Notes: generated by a model not told the origin, from the letters alone. 64,000 nucleotides of DNA from an uncultured Erythrobacter sp. (GCA_947499095.1 CANMMR010000004.1:1-64000), one strand, 5' to 3'. Counted from the first letter of the stretch, positions 38,232 to 49,561 are shown. Numbers and translations are program-made.

Positions 38232-39596
38232 TTACCGCATGCGGCCCTTCAACTTGGCCTTCTTGATGAGGTCGCCATACTGGTGCGCCAGCAGGTGCGA
38301 CTGGATCTGGCTGATCGTATCCACCGTCACGTTCACGACGATGAGCAGGCTGGTACCGCCGAGGAACAGCGGGACGCCGGTCTGCGCGATCATGTACTCC
38401 GGCACGACGCACACGACGGTCAGGTAGATCGCGCCGATTACGGTGATGCGCGTGAGGACATAATCGAGATATTCCTCGGTCCGCTTGCCCGGACGGATGC
38501 CTGGAATGAAACCGCCGTTCTTCTTCAGGTTCTCCGACGTCTCTTCCGGATTGAAGACGATCGCGGTGTAGAAGAAGCAGAAGAAGATGATGCCAAGGCC
38601 ATAAAGCGTCATGTAGAGCGGCTGGCCGTGCTGGAGGTATTGCAGGACGCTCTGAAGCGCGCCGCCGGTGGCGGAATCCGTGTCGACCGAATTGCCGGCG
38701 AATTGCGTGATCGTGAGAGGCAGCAGCAATAGCGAGCTGGCAAAAATCGGCGGGATCACGCCGGCGGTGTTGAGCTTGAGCGGCAGGTGCGAACGATCGG
38801 CCTGCATCATGCCGCGCTGCGTCGCGCGCTTGGGATACTGGATCAGCAGGCGCCTCTGGGCACGTTCGAAGAAACAGATACCGAGGATCAGCACGATCAC
38901 CATCAGGATGAAGCCGACCACGATCCCGGTCGAGATCGAGCCTTCGGAATAGCCCGAGCCCATGTTCGAAACGAAGGTCGGGAACTGGGCGACGATGCCC
39001 GCCATGATGATCAGCGACACGCCGTTGCCGATGCCGCGACTGGTGATCTGCTCGCCCAGCCACAGCAGGAACATGGTCCCACCGACGAGGCTGATGACGG
39101 CGCCGATGCGGAACATGTACCCCGGATCGACGACCGCCGCGATCCCGTTCGACGCCCCGAAGCTCTCGAGGCCCGCAGCCAAGAACCAGCCCTGGATCGT
39201 GCACAGGAAAACCGTCCCGTACCGCGTGTACTGGTTCAGTTTCTGCCGACCGACCGTGCCCTCCTTTTTGAGCGCGGCGAGCGCGGGATGGAGCGCTGCG
39301 GCCAGCTGCACCACGATCGAGGCGGTAATGTACGGCATCACGCCGAGCGCGATAAGGCTCATGCGCTCCAGACTGCCCCCGGTGAACATGTTGAACATGT
39401 CGAGGATGCCGCCCTGGGCGACATCGGCCAGCTGGTTCAGCGCGCGGGCGTTGATGCCCGGCAGCGGAACGAAGCTGAGGAAACGGAAGACGATCAGCGC
39501 ACCGATGGTGAACCAGATGCGGTTCTTAAGCTCGGTGGCTTTCGAGAAATTGGCGAGACTGAGATTGCTCGCGAGATTGTCGGCGCGTGATGCCAT
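38232..39596 (-). CDS. secY: Protein translocase subunit SecY
   Basis: 454 aa, ten membrane helices. SecY signatures are present: VFRFLSFVPLPGINARALN at the start, GVMPYITASIVVQL, and the cytoplasmic GGFIPGIRPGKRTEEYLDYV. Core of the SecYEG channel. Usual place between rplO and adk. Confidence 0.98.
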   Translation of the reverse strand: MASRADNLASNLSLANFSKATELKNRIWFTIGALIVFRFLSFVPLPGINARALNQLADVAQGGILDMFNMFTGGSLERMSLIALGVMPYITASIVVQLAAALHPALAALKKEGTVGRQKLNQYTRYGTVFLCTIQGWFLAAGLESFGASNGIAAVVDPGYMFRIGAVISLVGGTMFLLWLGEQITSRGIGNGVSLIIMAGIVAQFPTFVSNMGSGYSEGSISTGIVVGFILMVIVLILGICFFERAQRRLLIQYPKRATQRGMMQADRSHLPLKLNTAGVIPPIFASSLLLLPLTITQFAGNSVDTDSATGGALQSVLQYLQHGQPLYMTLYGLGIIFFCFFYTAIVFNPEETSENLKKNGGFIPGIRPGKRTEEYLDYVLTRITVIGAIYLTVVCVVPEYMIAQTGVPLFLGGTSLLIVVNVTVDTISQIQSHLLAHQYGDLIKKAKLKGRMR

Positions 39597-39698
39597 TGGT
39601 CGATTTCGATCCTAGCTTGTCGCCGGCCCGTCCCGGCGCTGACCGGACAGATAGGGAGCGGGGGCGGGATTGTCGAACCCTGCCCCCGATTTATCCGA

Positions 39699-40229
39699 TC
39701 ACTTGGCCTTCTTGGCCTTGTTTGCCTCGGTGCGCGCAGCCTTCTTCTCGGCTTCGGGCTGGGCCTTGGCGATCACTTCGACCGAACCGCCGGCCTTCTC
39801 GACTGCTTCGATCGCGCCCTTCGAGGCACCGGCGACGACGAACTTGGCCTTCGCCTTCAGCTCGCCCTTGCCGAGCAGGCGGACACCGTCCTTGCCGCCG
39901 CGAGCGAGGCCGGCGGCCTTGAGCGCTGCGTGGTCGATGTCCTTCTTGGCGTCGAGCTTCTTCGCATCGATGAACTTCTGGACCATGCCCAGGTTCACTT
40001 CGGCGTAGTCCTTGCCGAACGGATTGTTGAAGCCGCGCTTCGGCAGACGCATGTGTAGCGGCATCTGGCCGCCTTCGAAGCCCTTGATGGCGACGCCCGA
40101 ACGGCTCTTCTGACCCTTCTGGCCGCGGCCGCCGGTCTTGCCCTTGCCCGAGCCGATGCCGCGACCGACACGGATGCGGTCCTTGCGTGCGCCGGGATTG
40201 TCGCGGATTTCGTTAAGCTTGATAGTCAT
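39699..40229 (-). CDS. rplO: 50S ribosomal protein L15
   Basis: 176 aa from ATG 40229 ([16 protein letters not shown]); the open frame upstream is not family sequence. [21 protein letters not shown] is the rRNA-binding N-terminus. A C-terminal Lys/Ala/Glu-rich tail of about 20 residues lengthens it relative to E. coli L15. Confidence 0.97.
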   Translation of the reverse strand: MTIKLNEIRDNPGARKDRIRVGRGIGSGKGKTGGRGQKGQKSRSGVAIKGFEGGQMPLHMRLPKRGFNNPFGKDYAEVNLGMVQKFIDAKKLDAKKDIDHAALKAAGLARGGKDGVRLLGKGELKAKAKFVVAGASKGAIEAVEKAGGSVEVIAKAQPEAEKKAARTEANKAKKAK

Positions 40230-40340
40230 GTGTGCACTCGCTTTCGCTTTCCAGGCCCCATACCGGGGTTCGCGCTGATAAAATGGAAGCGGCCCGCTAT
40301 CGCAGCAGGCCGCCCCCGTCAAATTGTATCGCCGGAAGGA

Positions 40341-40526
40341 TTACTCGACGATTTTGACCAGATGCGGGATCTTGGCGATCGCGCCGCGCAACTCGGGGGT
40401 GTCCTGGCGGGTGACCGTCTTGTGCATCTTGTTCAGACCGAGACCGATCAGGATCTTGCGCTGTACTTCCGGCCTACGCAGCGGCGAGCCGACCTGCTTC
40501 AGCGTGATGGTGTTGTTCTTCGCCAT
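40341..40526 (-). CDS. rpmD: 50S ribosomal protein L30
   Basis: 61 aa, with [18 protein letters not shown] and [19 protein letters not shown]. Small one-domain large-subunit protein, between rpsE and rplO. Confidence 0.97.
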   Translation of the reverse strand: MAKNNTITLKQVGSPLRRPEVQRKILIGLGLNKMHKTVTRQDTPELRGAIAKIPHLVKIVE

Positions 40527-40531
40527 CGATC

Positions 40532-41383
40532 TTACTCCGCAATAGCGGCGGCGTCGGCTTCAGCCTCGGCCTCCGATGCACCACCCCGGCCGAGAAGGTC
40601 GGCGACCTTCTTGCCGCGACGCTGGGCAACCGACTTCGGCGAAGTCTGGTCCTGCAGCGCGTCGAAGGTAGCGCGGATCATGTTGTAGGGGTTCGACGTG
40701 CCGACCGACTTGGTCACCACATCGGCTACGCCGAGGCTTTCGAACACGGCACGCATCGGACCACCAGCGATGATGCCGGTACCCGGAGGCGCGGTGCGAA
40801 CGGTCACCTTGCCGGCACCGAAACGGCCCTTGCCGTCATGGTGCAGCGTGCGGCCTTCCTTCAGCGCGACGCGGATCATGTGCTTGCGCGCAGCGGCAGT
40901 CGCCTTGCTGATCGCCTCGGGCACTTCGCGGGCCTTGCCCTTGCCGAAGCCGACACGGCCCTGGCCGTCGCCGACCACGACGAGAGCAGCAAAGCCGAAG
41001 CGCTTACCGCCTTTGACCGTCTTCGAGACGCGGTTGATATGAACCAGCTTCTCGATGATGCCGTCGTCTTCTTCCTCGCGGCGTCCGCCCCGACGATTGT
41101 CGCGGCCACCGCGGCCACGGCCACGATCGTTTCCGCCACGACCGCCACGGCCCTGACGTTCGCGCGGCTGACCTTCGGCGCCCTGTGCGGGGCTCTGGTT
41201 GGCAGCAGCTTCCGACGGGGTGTCGGCGACAGCCGGTTCCTCGTTGGTCACGGCGTTCTGCGTTTCCGCTTCAACGACGCCGGCATCGGCCTTGGCCTTC
41301 GCGACCTCAGGCGTTTCGGGAACGCCGGGCGCCTGTTCGGGCGTCGCTTCGGTTTCGGGGGTCTTGTTTTCGTCAGCCATCAT
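40532..41383 (-). CDS. rpsE: 30S ribosomal protein S5 with long N-terminal extension
   Basis: 283 aa, where E. coli S5 has 167. The S5 core starts near residue 105 ([20 protein letters not shown]) and contains [17 protein letters not shown] and the rRNA-binding part. Before it are about 70 acidic, Ala/Pro/Glu-rich residues, then about 25 Arg/Gly-rich residues with RGG repeats ([18 protein letters not shown]). The extension is in the same frame without interruption, and starts where the rplR stop ends, so it is real and not an annotation overrun. It would lie near the mRNA entry channel. MM at the start leaves two ATG choices, 41383 and 41380. Confidence 0.95.
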   Translation of the reverse strand: MMADENKTPETEATPEQAPGVPETPEVAKAKADAGVVEAETQNAVTNEEPAVADTPSEAAANQSPAQGAEGQPRERQGRGGRGGNDRGRGRGGRDNRRGGRREEEDDGIIEKLVHINRVSKTVKGGKRFGFAALVVVGDGQGRVGFGKGKAREVPEAISKATAAARKHMIRVALKEGRTLHHDGKGRFGAGKVTVRTAPPGTGIIAGGPMRAVFESLGVADVVTKSVGTSNPYNMIRATFDALQDQTSPKSVAQRRGKKVADLLGRGGASEAEAEADAAAIAE

Positions 41384-41727
41384 CAGAACTCCAGCCCGCC
41401 TTCGCGAGCGGCGTCGGCCAGCGCCTTGACGCGGCCGTGGAAAAGGAACCCGCCGCGATCGAACACGACGTTGGTGACACCGGCCTTCTTGGCAGCAGCG
41501 GCGATATCGCTACCGACCTGCTTGGCTGCATCGACATTCGCACCCGAGCCCTTCACGCCGAGCGTCGAGGCAGCAGCGAGCGTCTTGCCCGCCGCATCGT
41601 CGATCACTTGCGCGTAGATGTGCTTGCCGGTGCGGTGGACCGAAAGGCGCGGCTTGCCACCCGACACGCTGCGGAGCGCAGTGCGCACGCGGCGGCGGCG
41701 GCGTTCAAAGAGAGAGAGCTTTGCCAT
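41383..41727 (-). CDS. rplR: 50S ribosomal protein L18
   Basis: 114 aa from ATG 41727 ([18 protein letters not shown]). [20 protein letters not shown] and the terminal [20 protein letters not shown] are characteristic. Binds 5S rRNA. Stop shares one base with the rpsE start. Confidence 0.97.
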   Translation of the reverse strand: MAKLSLFERRRRRVRTALRSVSGGKPRLSVHRTGKHIYAQVIDDAAGKTLAAASTLGVKGSGANVDAAKQVGSDIAAAAKKAGVTNVVFDRGGFLFHGRVKALADAAREGGLEF

Positions 41728-41728
41728 C

Positions 41729-42262
41729 TTACTTCTTCTTCCCTTCCTTGCGGAAGATGTACTCGCCGCGGTACTTGATGCCCTTGCCCTTGTAAGGCTC
41801 GGGCTTGCGCCAGCGGCGGATTTCGGCGGCAAACTGGCCCACGGCCTGCTTGTCGATGCCGGAAATCTCCACGGTGGTCTGGTCCGGGGTCTTCACCTCG
41901 ATCCCTTCGGGAACATCGAGATCGACGTCGTGCGAGTAGCCGAGCTGAAGCTTGAGCTTCTTGCCCTGCGCCTGCGCACGATAGCCGACGCCCGAAATCT
42001 CGAGAGTCTTGGAAAAGCCTTCGGTGACGCCTTCGACCAGGTTCGACACGAGCGTGCGCTGCATGCCCCAGTGGCTGCGGGCCGCCTTGGTGCCGTTGGC
42101 CGGGTTGACGGCGATCTCACCGTCTTCCAGCTTGTACTCGACCAGGTCGGACATGCCCATAGTGAGAGTGCCCTTCGGCCCCTTCACGCTCAGCGTGTCG
42201 CCTTCGATATTGGCAGTGACCCCACTGGGGATCGCTACCGGCTTCTTGCCGATGCGGCTCAT
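41729..42262 (-). CDS. rplF: 50S ribosomal protein L6
   Basis: 177 aa, with [16 protein letters not shown] and the C-terminal [20 protein letters not shown]. Near the sarcin-ricin loop. Start overlaps the rpsH stop by 1 nt. Confidence 0.98.
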   Translation of the reverse strand: MSRIGKKPVAIPSGVTANIEGDTLSVKGPKGTLTMGMSDLVEYKLEDGEIAVNPANGTKAARSHWGMQRTLVSNLVEGVTEGFSKTLEISGVGYRAQAQGKKLKLQLGYSHDVDLDVPEGIEVKTPDQTTVEISGIDKQAVGQFAAEIRRWRKPEPYKGKGIKYRGEYIFRKEGKKK

Positions 42263-42657
42263 CAGAACACCTCCGCCAGCACTTCGCCGCCGACGTTGTC
42301 TGCGCGAGCTTCCGCATCGGAAAGCACGCCCTTCGGCGTCGAGACGATCGTGATGCCGAGCCCGTTGCGAACAACCGGAAGTTCCTTGGAACCCGAGTAG
42401 ACGCGGCGGCCCGGCTTGGAGACGCGAGCGACATGCTTGATCGCAGGTTCGCCCTCGAAATACTTCAGTTCGATCCGCAGTTGCGGGTGCTTGCCCGAAG
42501 CGTCGTCGCTGTAGCCACGGATGTAGCCTTCGCGCTGGAGCACTTCGAGAACGTTTGCACGCAGCTTGCTGGCGGGCGAAAGGACGCTGTCCTTCTTCGC
42601 GCGTTGGCCGTTGCGGATGCGGGTGAGCATGTCACCCAGGGGATCGGTCATAGCCAT
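42262..42657 (-). CDS. rpsH: 30S ribosomal protein S8
   Basis: 131 aa, with [20 protein letters not shown] and the C-terminal [20 protein letters not shown]. In many bacteria S8 binds spc mRNA as a translational repressor; no such site was identified here. Confidence 0.98.
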   Translation of the reverse strand: MAMTDPLGDMLTRIRNGQRAKKDSVLSPASKLRANVLEVLQREGYIRGYSDDASGKHPQLRIELKYFEGEPAIKHVARVSKPGRRVYSGSKELPVVRNGLGITIVSTPKGVLSDAEARADNVGGEVLAEVF

Positions 42658-42668
42658 CTGTCTTTACC

Positions 42669-42974
42669 TCACCAGCTCGACTTGGTCAGGCCCGGAATCA
42701 GGCCCTTGTTGCCGAGGTCACGCAGTTCGATGCGGTTCAGGCCGAACTTGCGGTAGTAGCCGCGCGGGCGGCCGGTGGTGGAGCAGCGGTTGCGCACCCG
42801 GGTCGGGTTCGCATTGCGCGGGATCTCCGCCATCTTGAGCCGGGCCATCAGGCGCTCGGTCTCGTCGAGGCTTTCATCGTCCGCGATAGCCTTCAGCTTC
42901 GCGTACTTGTCCGCATACTGCTTGACGAGCTTCTTGCGACGCTCGTTCTTGTTGATCGAACTCAGTTTCGCCAT
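42669..42974 (-). CDS. rpsN: 30S ribosomal protein S14
   Basis: 101 aa. [20 protein letters not shown] start and [20 protein letters not shown] core. It is the long, zinc-free (C-minus) type: no CxxC pair. Confidence 0.97.
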   Translation of the reverse strand: MAKLSSINKNERRKKLVKQYADKYAKLKAIADDESLDETERLMARLKMAEIPRNANPTRVRNRCSTTGRPRGYYRKFGLNRIELRDLGNKGLIPGLTKSSW

Positions 42975-43000
42975 TGGACTTAAGTTCCTCTTCTAGCGGC

Positions 43001-43579
43001 TCACGCCGCCTCCTTCTCTTCCGACTTTTCAGCCGGGAACGGGAAACCGAACAGCTTCAGAAGCTCGCGAGCTTCGTCGTCGGTCTTCGCCGTCGTGGTT
43101 ACGATGATGTCCATACCCCGGACCTTCTCGATCTTGTCGTAGGAGATTTCGGGGAAGACGATCTGTTCCTTCAGGCCCATGGCGTAGTTGCCACGGCCGT
43201 CGAACGACTTCGGGTTGAGGCCACGGAAGTCGCGGATGCGCGGCATTGCAACAGTGACCAGGCGGTCGAGAAATTCGTACATGCGATCGCGGCGCAGGGT
43301 AACCTTCGCACCGATCGGCATGCCTTCACGCAGCTTGAACTGCGCGATCGACTTCTTCGCCTTGGTGATGACCGGCTTCTGGCCGGCAATCAGCGCCATT
43401 TCTTCGGCAGCGGTCTGGACCTTCTTCTTGTCCTGGCTCGCTTCGCCCACACCCATATTGAGCGTGATCTTTTCGAGCTTCGGAACTTCGAGGCGATTCT
43501 TGTAACCGAACTTCTCGGTCATCGCCTTGACGATCTGGTCTTCGAACTTCTGCTTCATGCGGGGGGTGTAATCAGCCAT
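43001..43579 (-). CDS. rplE: 50S ribosomal protein L5
   Basis: 192 aa from ATG 43579 ([20 protein letters not shown]); a few upstream in-frame codons overlap rpl[20 protein letters not shown] and [20 protein letters not shown] match L5. Start overlaps the rplX end by 8 nt. Confidence 0.97.
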   Translation of the reverse strand: MADYTPRMKQKFEDQIVKAMTEKFGYKNRLEVPKLEKITLNMGVGEASQDKKKVQTAAEEMALIAGQKPVITKAKKSIAQFKLREGMPIGAKVTLRRDRMYEFLDRLVTVAMPRIRDFRGLNPKSFDGRGNYAMGLKEQIVFPEISYDKIEKVRGMDIIVTTTAKTDDEARELLKLFGFPFPAEKSEEKEAA

Positions 43580-43892
43580 CGATGGTCTCCCCACTCTTCA
43601 CGGCAATACGCACCTTCTTGCCGTCCTTCTCTTCGAAACGGACGCGGGTGGGCTTGCCATCCTTCGGGTCTGCAACAGCAACCTTGCTGATCGGCATCGG
43701 CGCTTCGAAGCGATCGATACCGCCCTGCGGGTTCTGCTGCGTCGGCTTGCGGTGACGCGCTGCCACGTTGACACCCTCGACGACGATCTTGCCTTCCTTC
43801 GGCATGACCTTCGCGACGGTGCCGGTCTTGCCCTTGTCCTTGCCGGACAGGACGACGACGCTGTCACCCTTCTTGATCTTTGCGGAAGCCAT
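43572..43892 (-). CDS. rplX: 50S ribosomal protein L24
   Basis: 106 aa. KOW motif [20 protein letters not shown] at the start; [19 protein letters not shown] follows. Early assembly protein of the large subunit. Start overlaps the rplN stop by 1 nt. Confidence 0.97.
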   Translation of the reverse strand: MASAKIKKGDSVVVLSGKDKGKTGTVAKVMPKEGKIVVEGVNVAARHRKPTQQNPQGGIDRFEAPMPISKVAVADPKDGKPTRVRFEEKDGKKVRIAVKSGETIDG

Positions 43893-44260
43893 TACAGCAC
43901 CTCCGGAGCGAGCGAAATAATCTTCATGAAGCCGCGGCCGCGCAGTTCGCGGACTACCGGGCCGAAGATACGGGTGCCGATCGGCTCTTCGCTCTTGTTC
44001 ACGAGCACTGCGGCATTGCTGTCGAAGCGGATCACGCTACCGTCGGGGCGGCGGACGTCCTTCTTCGTGCGCACGATGACGGCGCGATGGACATCGCCCT
44101 TCTTAACCTTCGTACGCGGCTGGGCTTCCTTCACGGAAACCACGATCACGTCGCCCACGGACGCAGTGCGGCGCTTCGAGCCGCCCAGTACCTTGATGCA
44201 CTGGACGCGCTTGGCGCCGCTGTTGTCCGCGACGTCGAGATTGGATTGCATCTGGATCAT
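43892..44260 (-). CDS. rplN: 50S ribosomal protein L14
   Basis: 122 aa, with [20 protein letters not shown] and [20 protein letters not shown]. Highly conserved; complete. Confidence 0.98.
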   Translation of the reverse strand: MIQMQSNLDVADNSGAKRVQCIKVLGGSKRRTASVGDVIVVSVKEAQPRTKVKKGDVHRAVIVRTKKDVRRPDGSVIRFDSNAAVLVNKSEEPIGTRIFGPVVRELRGRGFMKIISLAPEVL

Positions 44261-44320
44261 CGATCCGGTTCCTTCTCACTGGCTTGCCGGGACAGCTGCC
44301 CGGCAGTTCCTACGTCTAAA

Positions 44321-44611
44321 TCAGTTGCTGGCGGCTTCGACTTCGAGGTCGGCCTCGACAGCCTGGGTGCCACCGGCCGTCACGCGGTCCTTGACCATCC
44401 AGGTCTTGGTCTTCGAGATCGGCTTCGTTTCTTCGATGCGCACGACATCACCGAGCGTGTACTCGTTGTTCTCGTCGTGGGCATGGTACTTCTTCGAGCG
44501 ACGGATGATCTTCCCGTAGAGCGGGTGCTTCACCTTGCGCTCGACGAGCACGGTCACGGTCTTGTCGGTCTTGTCGGAGGTGACGGTCCCGATCAGAATA
44601 CGCTTGGGCAT
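44321..44611 (-). CDS. rpsQ: 30S ribosomal protein S17
   Basis: 96 aa, with [20 protein letters not shown] and [20 protein letters not shown]. The final 15 residues ([19 protein letters not shown]) form an acidic/Ala-rich tail beyond the OB fold. Confidence 0.97.
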   Translation of the reverse strand: MPKRILIGTVTSDKTDKTVTVLVERKVKHPLYGKIIRRSKKYHAHDENNEYTLGDVVRIEETKPISKTKTWMVKDRVTAGGTQAVEADLEVEAASN

Positions 44612-44621
44612 GGTCTACTCC

Positions 44622-44846
44622 TTACGCCTTCGCTTCAGCCGAGCGGGTACGCTCGTTCTGCAGCGTCTTGATCTTGGCGATCGTGCGACGGACTTCGCGG
44701 ATGCGCGCCGGGGCTTCGAGCTGGTTGGTCGCAGCCTGGAAGCGCAGGTTGAACTGCTCGCGCTTCAGGTTGGTCAGCTCTTCGGACAGCTGGTCGTCCG
44801 ACTTCTGGCGCAGGTCTTCGGTCTTGGTCGAGTTCTGGGCCATCAT
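44622..44846 (-). CDS. rpmC: 50S ribosomal protein L29
   Basis: 74 aa, two-helix protein with [18 protein letters not shown] and [15 protein letters not shown]. Either ATG 44846 or 44843 may start; the first overlaps the rplP stop (44843) by 4 nt. Confidence 0.97.
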   Translation of the reverse strand: MMAQNSTKTEDLRQKSDDQLSEELTNLKREQFNLRFQAATNQLEAPARIREVRRTIAKIKTLQNERTRSAEAKA

Positions 44847-45277
44847 TCGCCTCCCAGGTGAGATTCATCGCCCAGACGGGCAACGACCTTGGTCTTGATC
44901 GGCAGCTTCATCGCCGCACGGCTGAACGCTTCGGCGGCCAGCGGGCCGGCGACGCCGTCCAGTTCGAACAGGATGCGGCCCGGCTTCACGCGAGCGGCCC
45001 AGTATTCGACCGAACCCTTGCCCTTACCCTGACGGACTTCGGCAGGCTTCTTCGACACCGGCACGTCCGGGAAGACGCGGATCCAGAGACGGCCCTGACG
45101 CTTGATGTGGCGCGTGATCGCGCGGCGAGCCGCTTCGATCTGGCGAGCGGTAATCCGCTCGGGCTCCAGCGCCTTCAGGCCGTAAGACCCGAAGTTCAGC
45201 GTGGTGCCGCCCTTGGCGTTGCCATGGATCTTGCCCTTGAACGCCTTGCGGTACTTGGTTTTCTTCGGTTGCAGCAT
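44843..45277 (-). CDS. rplP: 50S ribosomal protein L16
   Basis: 144 aa, with [40 protein letters not shown] and [20 protein letters not shown]. Near the A-site tRNA and peptidyl transferase centre. Confidence 0.98.
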   Translation of the reverse strand: MLQPKKTKYRKAFKGKIHGNAKGGTTLNFGSYGLKALEPERITARQIEAARRAITRHIKRQGRLWIRVFPDVPVSKKPAEVRQGKGKGSVEYWAARVKPGRILFELDGVAGPLAAEAFSRAAMKLPIKTKVVARLGDESHLGGE

Positions 45278-45298
45278 GGTTCTTTCCTAATCCTGCAA

Positions 45299-45994
45299 TC
45301 AGCGCGCCGGACGGACGCCAGAGGTCTGGGCTTCCATCATCAGGCGGTCCTGAGCGGTCGGGTCGTGCGCCAGAATCTCGCCCTTGAAGATCCAGCACTT
45401 GATGCCGATGATCCCGTAGGCGGTGAGCGCTTCGGCTTCCGCATAGTCGACGTTGGCGCGCAGCGTGTGCAGCGGAACGCGGCCTTCGCGATACCATTCC
45501 ACACGGGCAATCTCAGCGCCGCCGAGACGGCCGCCGCAGACGATCTTGATGCCTTCCGCGCCGAGGCGGAGGGCCGACTGAACGGCGCGCTTCATGGCGC
45601 GGCGGAAGGCGACACGGCGGATCAGCTGGTCGGCGATGCCCTGGGCGACGAGCTTGGCATCGATTTCCGGCTTGCGGATCTCGACGATGTTCAGCTTCAC
45701 TTCGCTTTCGGTCATCTGCGACAGCTTGGTGCGCAGCTTCTCGATGTCCGCACCCTTCTTGCCGATAATCACACCGGGGCGGGCTGCGTAGATCGAGATG
45801 CGGCACAGCTTGGCCGGACGCTCGATGACCACCTTCGAGATCGCGGCCTGGGCAGCGTTCTCGAGGATGAATTTGCGGATTTCGATATCCTCGCTGAGCA
45901 GCTTGGCATAGTCGCGCCCTTCGGCGTACCAGCGGCTGTCCCAGGTGCGGTTGATCTGCAGGCGCAGACCGATCGGATTGCTCTTCTGGCCCAT
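45299..45994 (-). CDS. rpsC: 30S ribosomal protein S3
   Basis: 231 aa. [22 protein letters not shown] domain with [17 protein letters not shown], and C-terminal domain. mRNA entry channel protein; its KH surface lies close to S5, which carries the extension noted above. Confidence 0.98.
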   Translation of the reverse strand: MGQKSNPIGLRLQINRTWDSRWYAEGRDYAKLLSEDIEIRKFILENAAQAAISKVVIERPAKLCRISIYAARPGVIIGKKGADIEKLRTKLSQMTESEVKLNIVEIRKPEIDAKLVAQGIADQLIRRVAFRRAMKRAVQSALRLGAEGIKIVCGGRLGGAEIARVEWYREGRVPLHTLRANVDYAEAEALTAYGIIGIKCWIFKGEILAHDPTAQDRLMMEAQTSGVRPAR

Positions 45995-45995
45995 C

Positions 45996-46373
45996 TTACG
46001 CCTCTTCCTGCTCGCGGACGACGATGCGCAGGCGGCTGAACGGCTTCAGGATGCGCGTCGACTTGCCACGACCGCGCGTATGGAAGCGCTTCATGGTGAT
46101 CGACTTGCCCACCGAAGCCTCGGCAACGACCAGTGCGTCGACATCGAGGTTGTGGTTGTTTTCCGCATTGGCGATCGCCGAAGCGAGCACCTTCGTGGCA
46201 TCCTTCGCCATGGCCTTCTTGGAGAAGGCAAGGATGTTGAGGGCCTCTTCGGCCTTCTTGCCGCGGATCAGTTCGGCAACGAGGTTGAGCTTCTGGGCCG
46301 AACCACGGATCGTGGTACCCACAGCCAGGGCCTCGTTGTCGGCGACGCGGCGCGGAGCTTTCTGCTTGCTCAT
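45996..46373 (-). CDS. rplV: 50S ribosomal protein L22
   Basis: 125 aa. Family core [20 protein letters not shown] and the exit-tunnel hairpin tip region [20 protein letters not shown] are present. Confidence 0.97.
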   Translation of the reverse strand: MSKQKAPRRVADNEALAVGTTIRGSAQKLNLVAELIRGKKAEEALNILAFSKKAMAKDATKVLASAIANAENNHNLDVDALVVAEASVGKSITMKRFHTRGRGKSTRILKPFSRLRIVVREQEEA

Positions 46374-46648
46374 CAGCGCTTACCCTTCTTGTCGGCGGCG
46401 TGACCCGGGAAGGTCCGGGTCGGCGCGAATTCGCCGAGCTTGTGGCCGACCATCTCTTCCGAGACGGAGACCGGGATGAACTTGTGACCGTTGTAGACGT
46501 TGAACGTCAGGCCGACGAAGTCGGGCAGGATGGTGGAGCGACGCGACCAGGTCTTGATCGGCTTCGCATTGCTTACATCCTGAGCTTCCTGAGCCTTCTT
46601 CAGAAGGCTGAGTTCGACGAACGGACCTTTCCAGACGGAACGTGCCAT
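46373..46648 (-). CDS. rpsS: 30S ribosomal protein S19
   Basis: 91 aa, with [20 protein letters not shown] and [20 protein letters not shown]. Stop and the rplV start overlap by 1 nt. Confidence 0.98.
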   Translation of the reverse strand: MARSVWKGPFVELSLLKKAQEAQDVSNAKPIKTWSRRSTILPDFVGLTFNVYNGHKFIPVSVSEEMVGHKLGEFAPTRTFPGHAADKKGKR

Positions 46649-46654
46649 GTCCGA

Positions 46655-47491
46655 TTACCTCTTCTTCTTCGCGTGCCGCGAACGGATGATCATCTTGTCC
46701 GTCTGCTTGTTCTTGCGGGTACGGGCGCCCTTGGTCGGCTTGCCCCACGGAGTGACCGGGTGACGGCCACCGCTGGTGCGACCTTCACCACCGCCGTGCG
46801 GGTGGTCGACCGGGTTCTTGGCGACACCGCGCGTCAGCGGCTTGATGCCCATCCAGCGACGACGACCGGCCTTGCCCAGGTTTTGGTTCTGGTTGTCCGG
46901 GTTCGACACGGCACCGACAGTGCCCATGCAGTCGGCGCGCAGGTAACGCTGCTCGCCGCTATTGAGACGGACGATGACCATGCCGCGGTCACGACCGACC
47001 AGCTGGACGTAGGAGCCTGCAGCGCGGGCGATCTGGCCGCCCTTGCCCGGCTTCATTTCCACGTTGTGGCAAATCGTGCCGACCGGCATCTGGCCGAGCA
47101 ACATGGCGTTGCCGGGCTTGGTGTCGGCCTTCTCGGCCGCGATCACCTTGTCGCCAACAGCCAGACGCTGCGGAGCGAGGATATAGGCCAGCTCGCCATC
47201 GTCATACTTGACGAGCGCGATGAATGCCGTGCGGTTCGGGTCGTACTCGAGCCGCTCGACGGTTCCTTCGACGTCCCACTTGCGACGCTTGAAGTCGACG
47301 TAACGGTACTTCTGCTTGTGGCCGCCGGCCATGCCGCGCGAAGTGACATGGCCCTTGTTGTTGCGGCCACCGGTCTTGCGCTTGCCTTCGACGAGCGACT
47401 TGACCGGCTTGCCCTTGTAGAGGCCCGACTTGTCAACGAGGATCAGGCCGCGACGGCCCGGACTCGTGGGTTTGTAGTTCTTGAGTGCCAT
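46655..47491 (-). CDS. rplB: 50S ribosomal protein L2
   Basis: 278 aa. Contains [20 protein letters not shown] and the catalytic-centre proximal segment [20 protein letters not shown]. Full length. Confidence 0.98.
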   Translation of the reverse strand: MALKNYKPTSPGRRGLILVDKSGLYKGKPVKSLVEGKRKTGGRNNKGHVTSRGMAGGHKQKYRYVDFKRRKWDVEGTVERLEYDPNRTAFIALVKYDDGELAYILAPQRLAVGDKVIAAEKADTKPGNAMLLGQMPVGTICHNVEMKPGKGGQIARAAGSYVQLVGRDRGMVIVRLNSGEQRYLRADCMGTVGAVSNPDNQNQNLGKAGRRRWMGIKPLTRGVAKNPVDHPHGGGEGRTSGGRHPVTPWGKPTKGARTRKNKQTDKMIIRSRHAKKKR

Positions 47492-47505
47492 TGTTCCCTA
47501 GCCCC

Positions 47506-47814
47506 TCAGATACCGCTGGTGACGTCGATGGAATCGCCGTCCTTCAGGGTGATCACGGCCTTCTTCAGGTCGTTGCGCTTGTAGGGCTTGCCCTTCCAGC
47601 GCTTGGTCTTGCCCTTCACGTTGATCGTGTTGACGCCGGTGACGCTGACATCAAAGATCGCCTCGACGGCTTCCTTGATCTGCGGCTTGGTGGCGTCGTT
47701 CGCTACCTTGAAGACGACGGCATTGTGCTCGGAAGCCAGCGTCGACTTTTCGGTGATGTGCGGTGCGAGCACGACGTCGTAGTGACGTGCGGCTACTTCC
47801 TGCTTCTTAGCCAT
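47506..47814 (-). CDS. rplW: 50S ribosomal protein L23
   Basis: 102 aa, with [20 protein letters not shown] and the extended loop [20 protein letters not shown]. Docking site for SRP and trigger factor at the tunnel exit. Overlaps rplD by 8 nt. Confidence 0.97.
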   Translation of the reverse strand: MAKKQEVAARHYDVVLAPHITEKSTLASEHNAVVFKVANDATKPQIKEAVEAIFDVSVTGVNTINVKGKTKRWKGKPYKRNDLKKAVITLKDGDSIDVTSGI

Positions 47815-48430
47815 TGAAACGGCCCTCCAGCTTCTCGACCGCTTCCTTGGTGAGGACGAGCGTGTCGTGCTTCAGGATGTCGTAAACGTTCGCGCCCATG
47901 GCCGGCAGGACATTGACGCCCGGCAGGTTGCCGGCGGCCTTCTTGAAGCCGTCGTTCACGCTTTCGCCGTCGATGATCAGGACCTTGCCGGCCCAGCCAT
48001 TCTTGTCGAAGTGACCCTTGAGAGCCTTGGTCTTGGCATCCTTGAGTTCGAGGCTGTCGACGACGACGAGGCCGTCCTTCGCCTTGCTCGAGAGGGCCAT
48101 CTTGAGACCGAGAGCGCGGATCTTCTTGTTCAGCGACTGCTCGAAGTCACGCTTGCGCGCACCGTGAGCCTTACCGCCGCCGATGAAGATCGGGGCGCCG
48201 CGATCGCCGTGGCGAGCCGTGCCGCCGCCCTTCTGGCGACCCCACTTCTTGCCGGTGCGGGCAACGTCCGAACGCTCGCGCGTCGGGCGGGCGGTGCCGC
48301 GGCGGTTCTCGAGCTGCCACGTCACGACGCGGTGCAGGATGTCGGCACGCGGCTCGACCCCGAACACGTCGTCGTTGAGCTCGATGTCGCCCGACGCCTT
48401 GCCGTCGATTTTCTGGACCTTCACCTTCAC
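47807..48430 (-). CDS. rplD: 50S ribosomal protein L4
   Basis: 207 aa. The tunnel loop [20 protein letters not shown] is intact. In gammaproteobacteria L4 represses its own S10 operon; no equivalent site is established for this group. Confidence 0.97.
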   Translation of the reverse strand: MKVKVQKIDGKASGDIELNDDVFGVEPRADILHRVVTWQLENRRGTARPTRERSDVARTGKKWGRQKGGGTARHGDRGAPIFIGGGKAHGARKRDFEQSLNKKIRALGLKMALSSKAKDGLVVVDSLELKDAKTKALKGHFDKNGWAGKVLIIDGESVNDGFKKAAGNLPGVNVLPAMGANVYDILKHDTLVLTKEAVEKLEGRFNG

Positions 48431-48433
48431 GGA

Positions 48434-49315
48434 TCAGCCCTCCTTGTTCTCGCCGGCGTCCTTGTCGACGCTCGGCGTGGTGCTGTTGTCATCGGCTGCG
48501 CCGGTTTCGGCATCCGCACCAGCATCCTGCTGCTGCATCAGCTTTTCCTGCTGCTCGGGCGAAACCTCGGTACCGACTTCGGACTCGGCCGCGCTTTCGA
48601 CCAGGCCGGGAGCGGCCTCTTCATGCTCGAACTCTTCGCGGTTGCGATACATCACACCAGGGAACGGCAGTTCGTCATGCTTGACCTTCACTGCATCCTT
48701 GACGAGCAGCCAGCCGTTCTTCGCGCCCGGGACCGAGCCCTTGACGAAGAGCAGGCCGCGATCGGCGTCCGTGCGGACGATCTCGAGGTTCTGCTGGGTA
48801 CGCTGACGGTCGCCCATGTGGCCGGCCATCTTCTTGCCCTTGAACACGCGGCCCGGATCCTGGCGGTTACCCGTCGAACCGTGCGAACGGTGCGAGATCG
48901 AGACGCCGTGGGTGGCGCGCAAACCGCCGAAGCCCCAGCGCTTCATGGCGCCGGCAAAGCCCTTACCCTGGGTGTAGCCGGTGATGTCGACCTTCTGGCC
49001 GGCGATGAAGTGCTCTGCCGAAATGCGGGCACCGACCGGAAGCAGGCCTTCCTCGGTGTCGACGCGGAATTCGGCGACCTTCATCTTCAGCGGAACCTCG
49101 GCCTTGGCAAAGGCTTCGCGCTGCGGCTTGTTCACGTTCTTCTGCTTGGCTTCGCCCGAACCGACCTGGACCGCGAAATAGCCATCGCGATCGGCAGTAC
49201 GGTGGGCAGTCACCTGGCAATCTTCCAGCGCGAGAACGGTGACCGGCACGTGCCGACCGTCCTCCTGGAAGAGGCGGGTCATCCCGACTTTCTTTGCGAT
49301 AACGCCTGTGCGCAT
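48434..49315 (-). CDS. rplC: 50S ribosomal protein L3 with acidic C-terminal extension
   Basis: 293 aa, where E. coli L3 has 209. The L3 fold ([60 protein letters not shown]) ends near residue 235. The remaining about 58 residues are acidic and Gln/Glu/Asp/Ala-rich ([19 protein letters not shown]) and should be disordered on the solvent side. No interruption or alternative stop is seen. Confidence 0.95.
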   Translation of the reverse strand: MRTGVIAKKVGMTRLFQEDGRHVPVTVLALEDCQVTAHRTADRDGYFAVQVGSGEAKQKNVNKPQREAFAKAEVPLKMKVAEFRVDTEEGLLPVGARISAEHFIAGQKVDITGYTQGKGFAGAMKRWGFGGLRATHGVSISHRSHGSTGNRQDPGRVFKGKKMAGHMGDRQRTQQNLEIVRTDADRGLLFVKGSVPGAKNGWLLVKDAVKVKHDELPFPGVMYRNREEFEHEEAAPGLVESAAESEVGTEVSPEQQEKLMQQQDAGADAETGAADDNSTTPSVDKDAGENKEG

Positions 49316-49561
49316 CGTAAACTCCTAACACAGAGGCACACGGGCCCATCCCGTGTGCTTGCCAGCCCGTTTAATGATGCGTCGCCCCGTCCGGGCTGAG
49401 TGCTATCCGTGGCCGAAGCCCTGGAGAGCGAGACGGGGGACGCAGACCCGGATGAAATCCGGCGGTATCCCGATGTCTTGCCCGATCCGAAGATCGGGCG
49501 GGGCTATCGAGCGCCCCTGAACTTCCGGCCGTTTTAAAGTCCTGCCGGGGACGTAGCCGAG
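49316..49561. repeat. rplC-rpsJ spacer with three hairpins
   Basis: A perfect 9-bp palindrome GCACACGGG / CCCGTGTGC (49336-49344, 49350-49358) lies 20 nt upstream of the rplC start in the transcript. Further up are CCGGAT / ATCCGG (about 49448-49461) and GCCCGATC / GATCGGGC (49480-49487, 49492-49499). There is no T-run, so these are folded leader or repeat elements, not obvious terminators. The spacer is long for an S10 operon. Confidence 0.6.
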
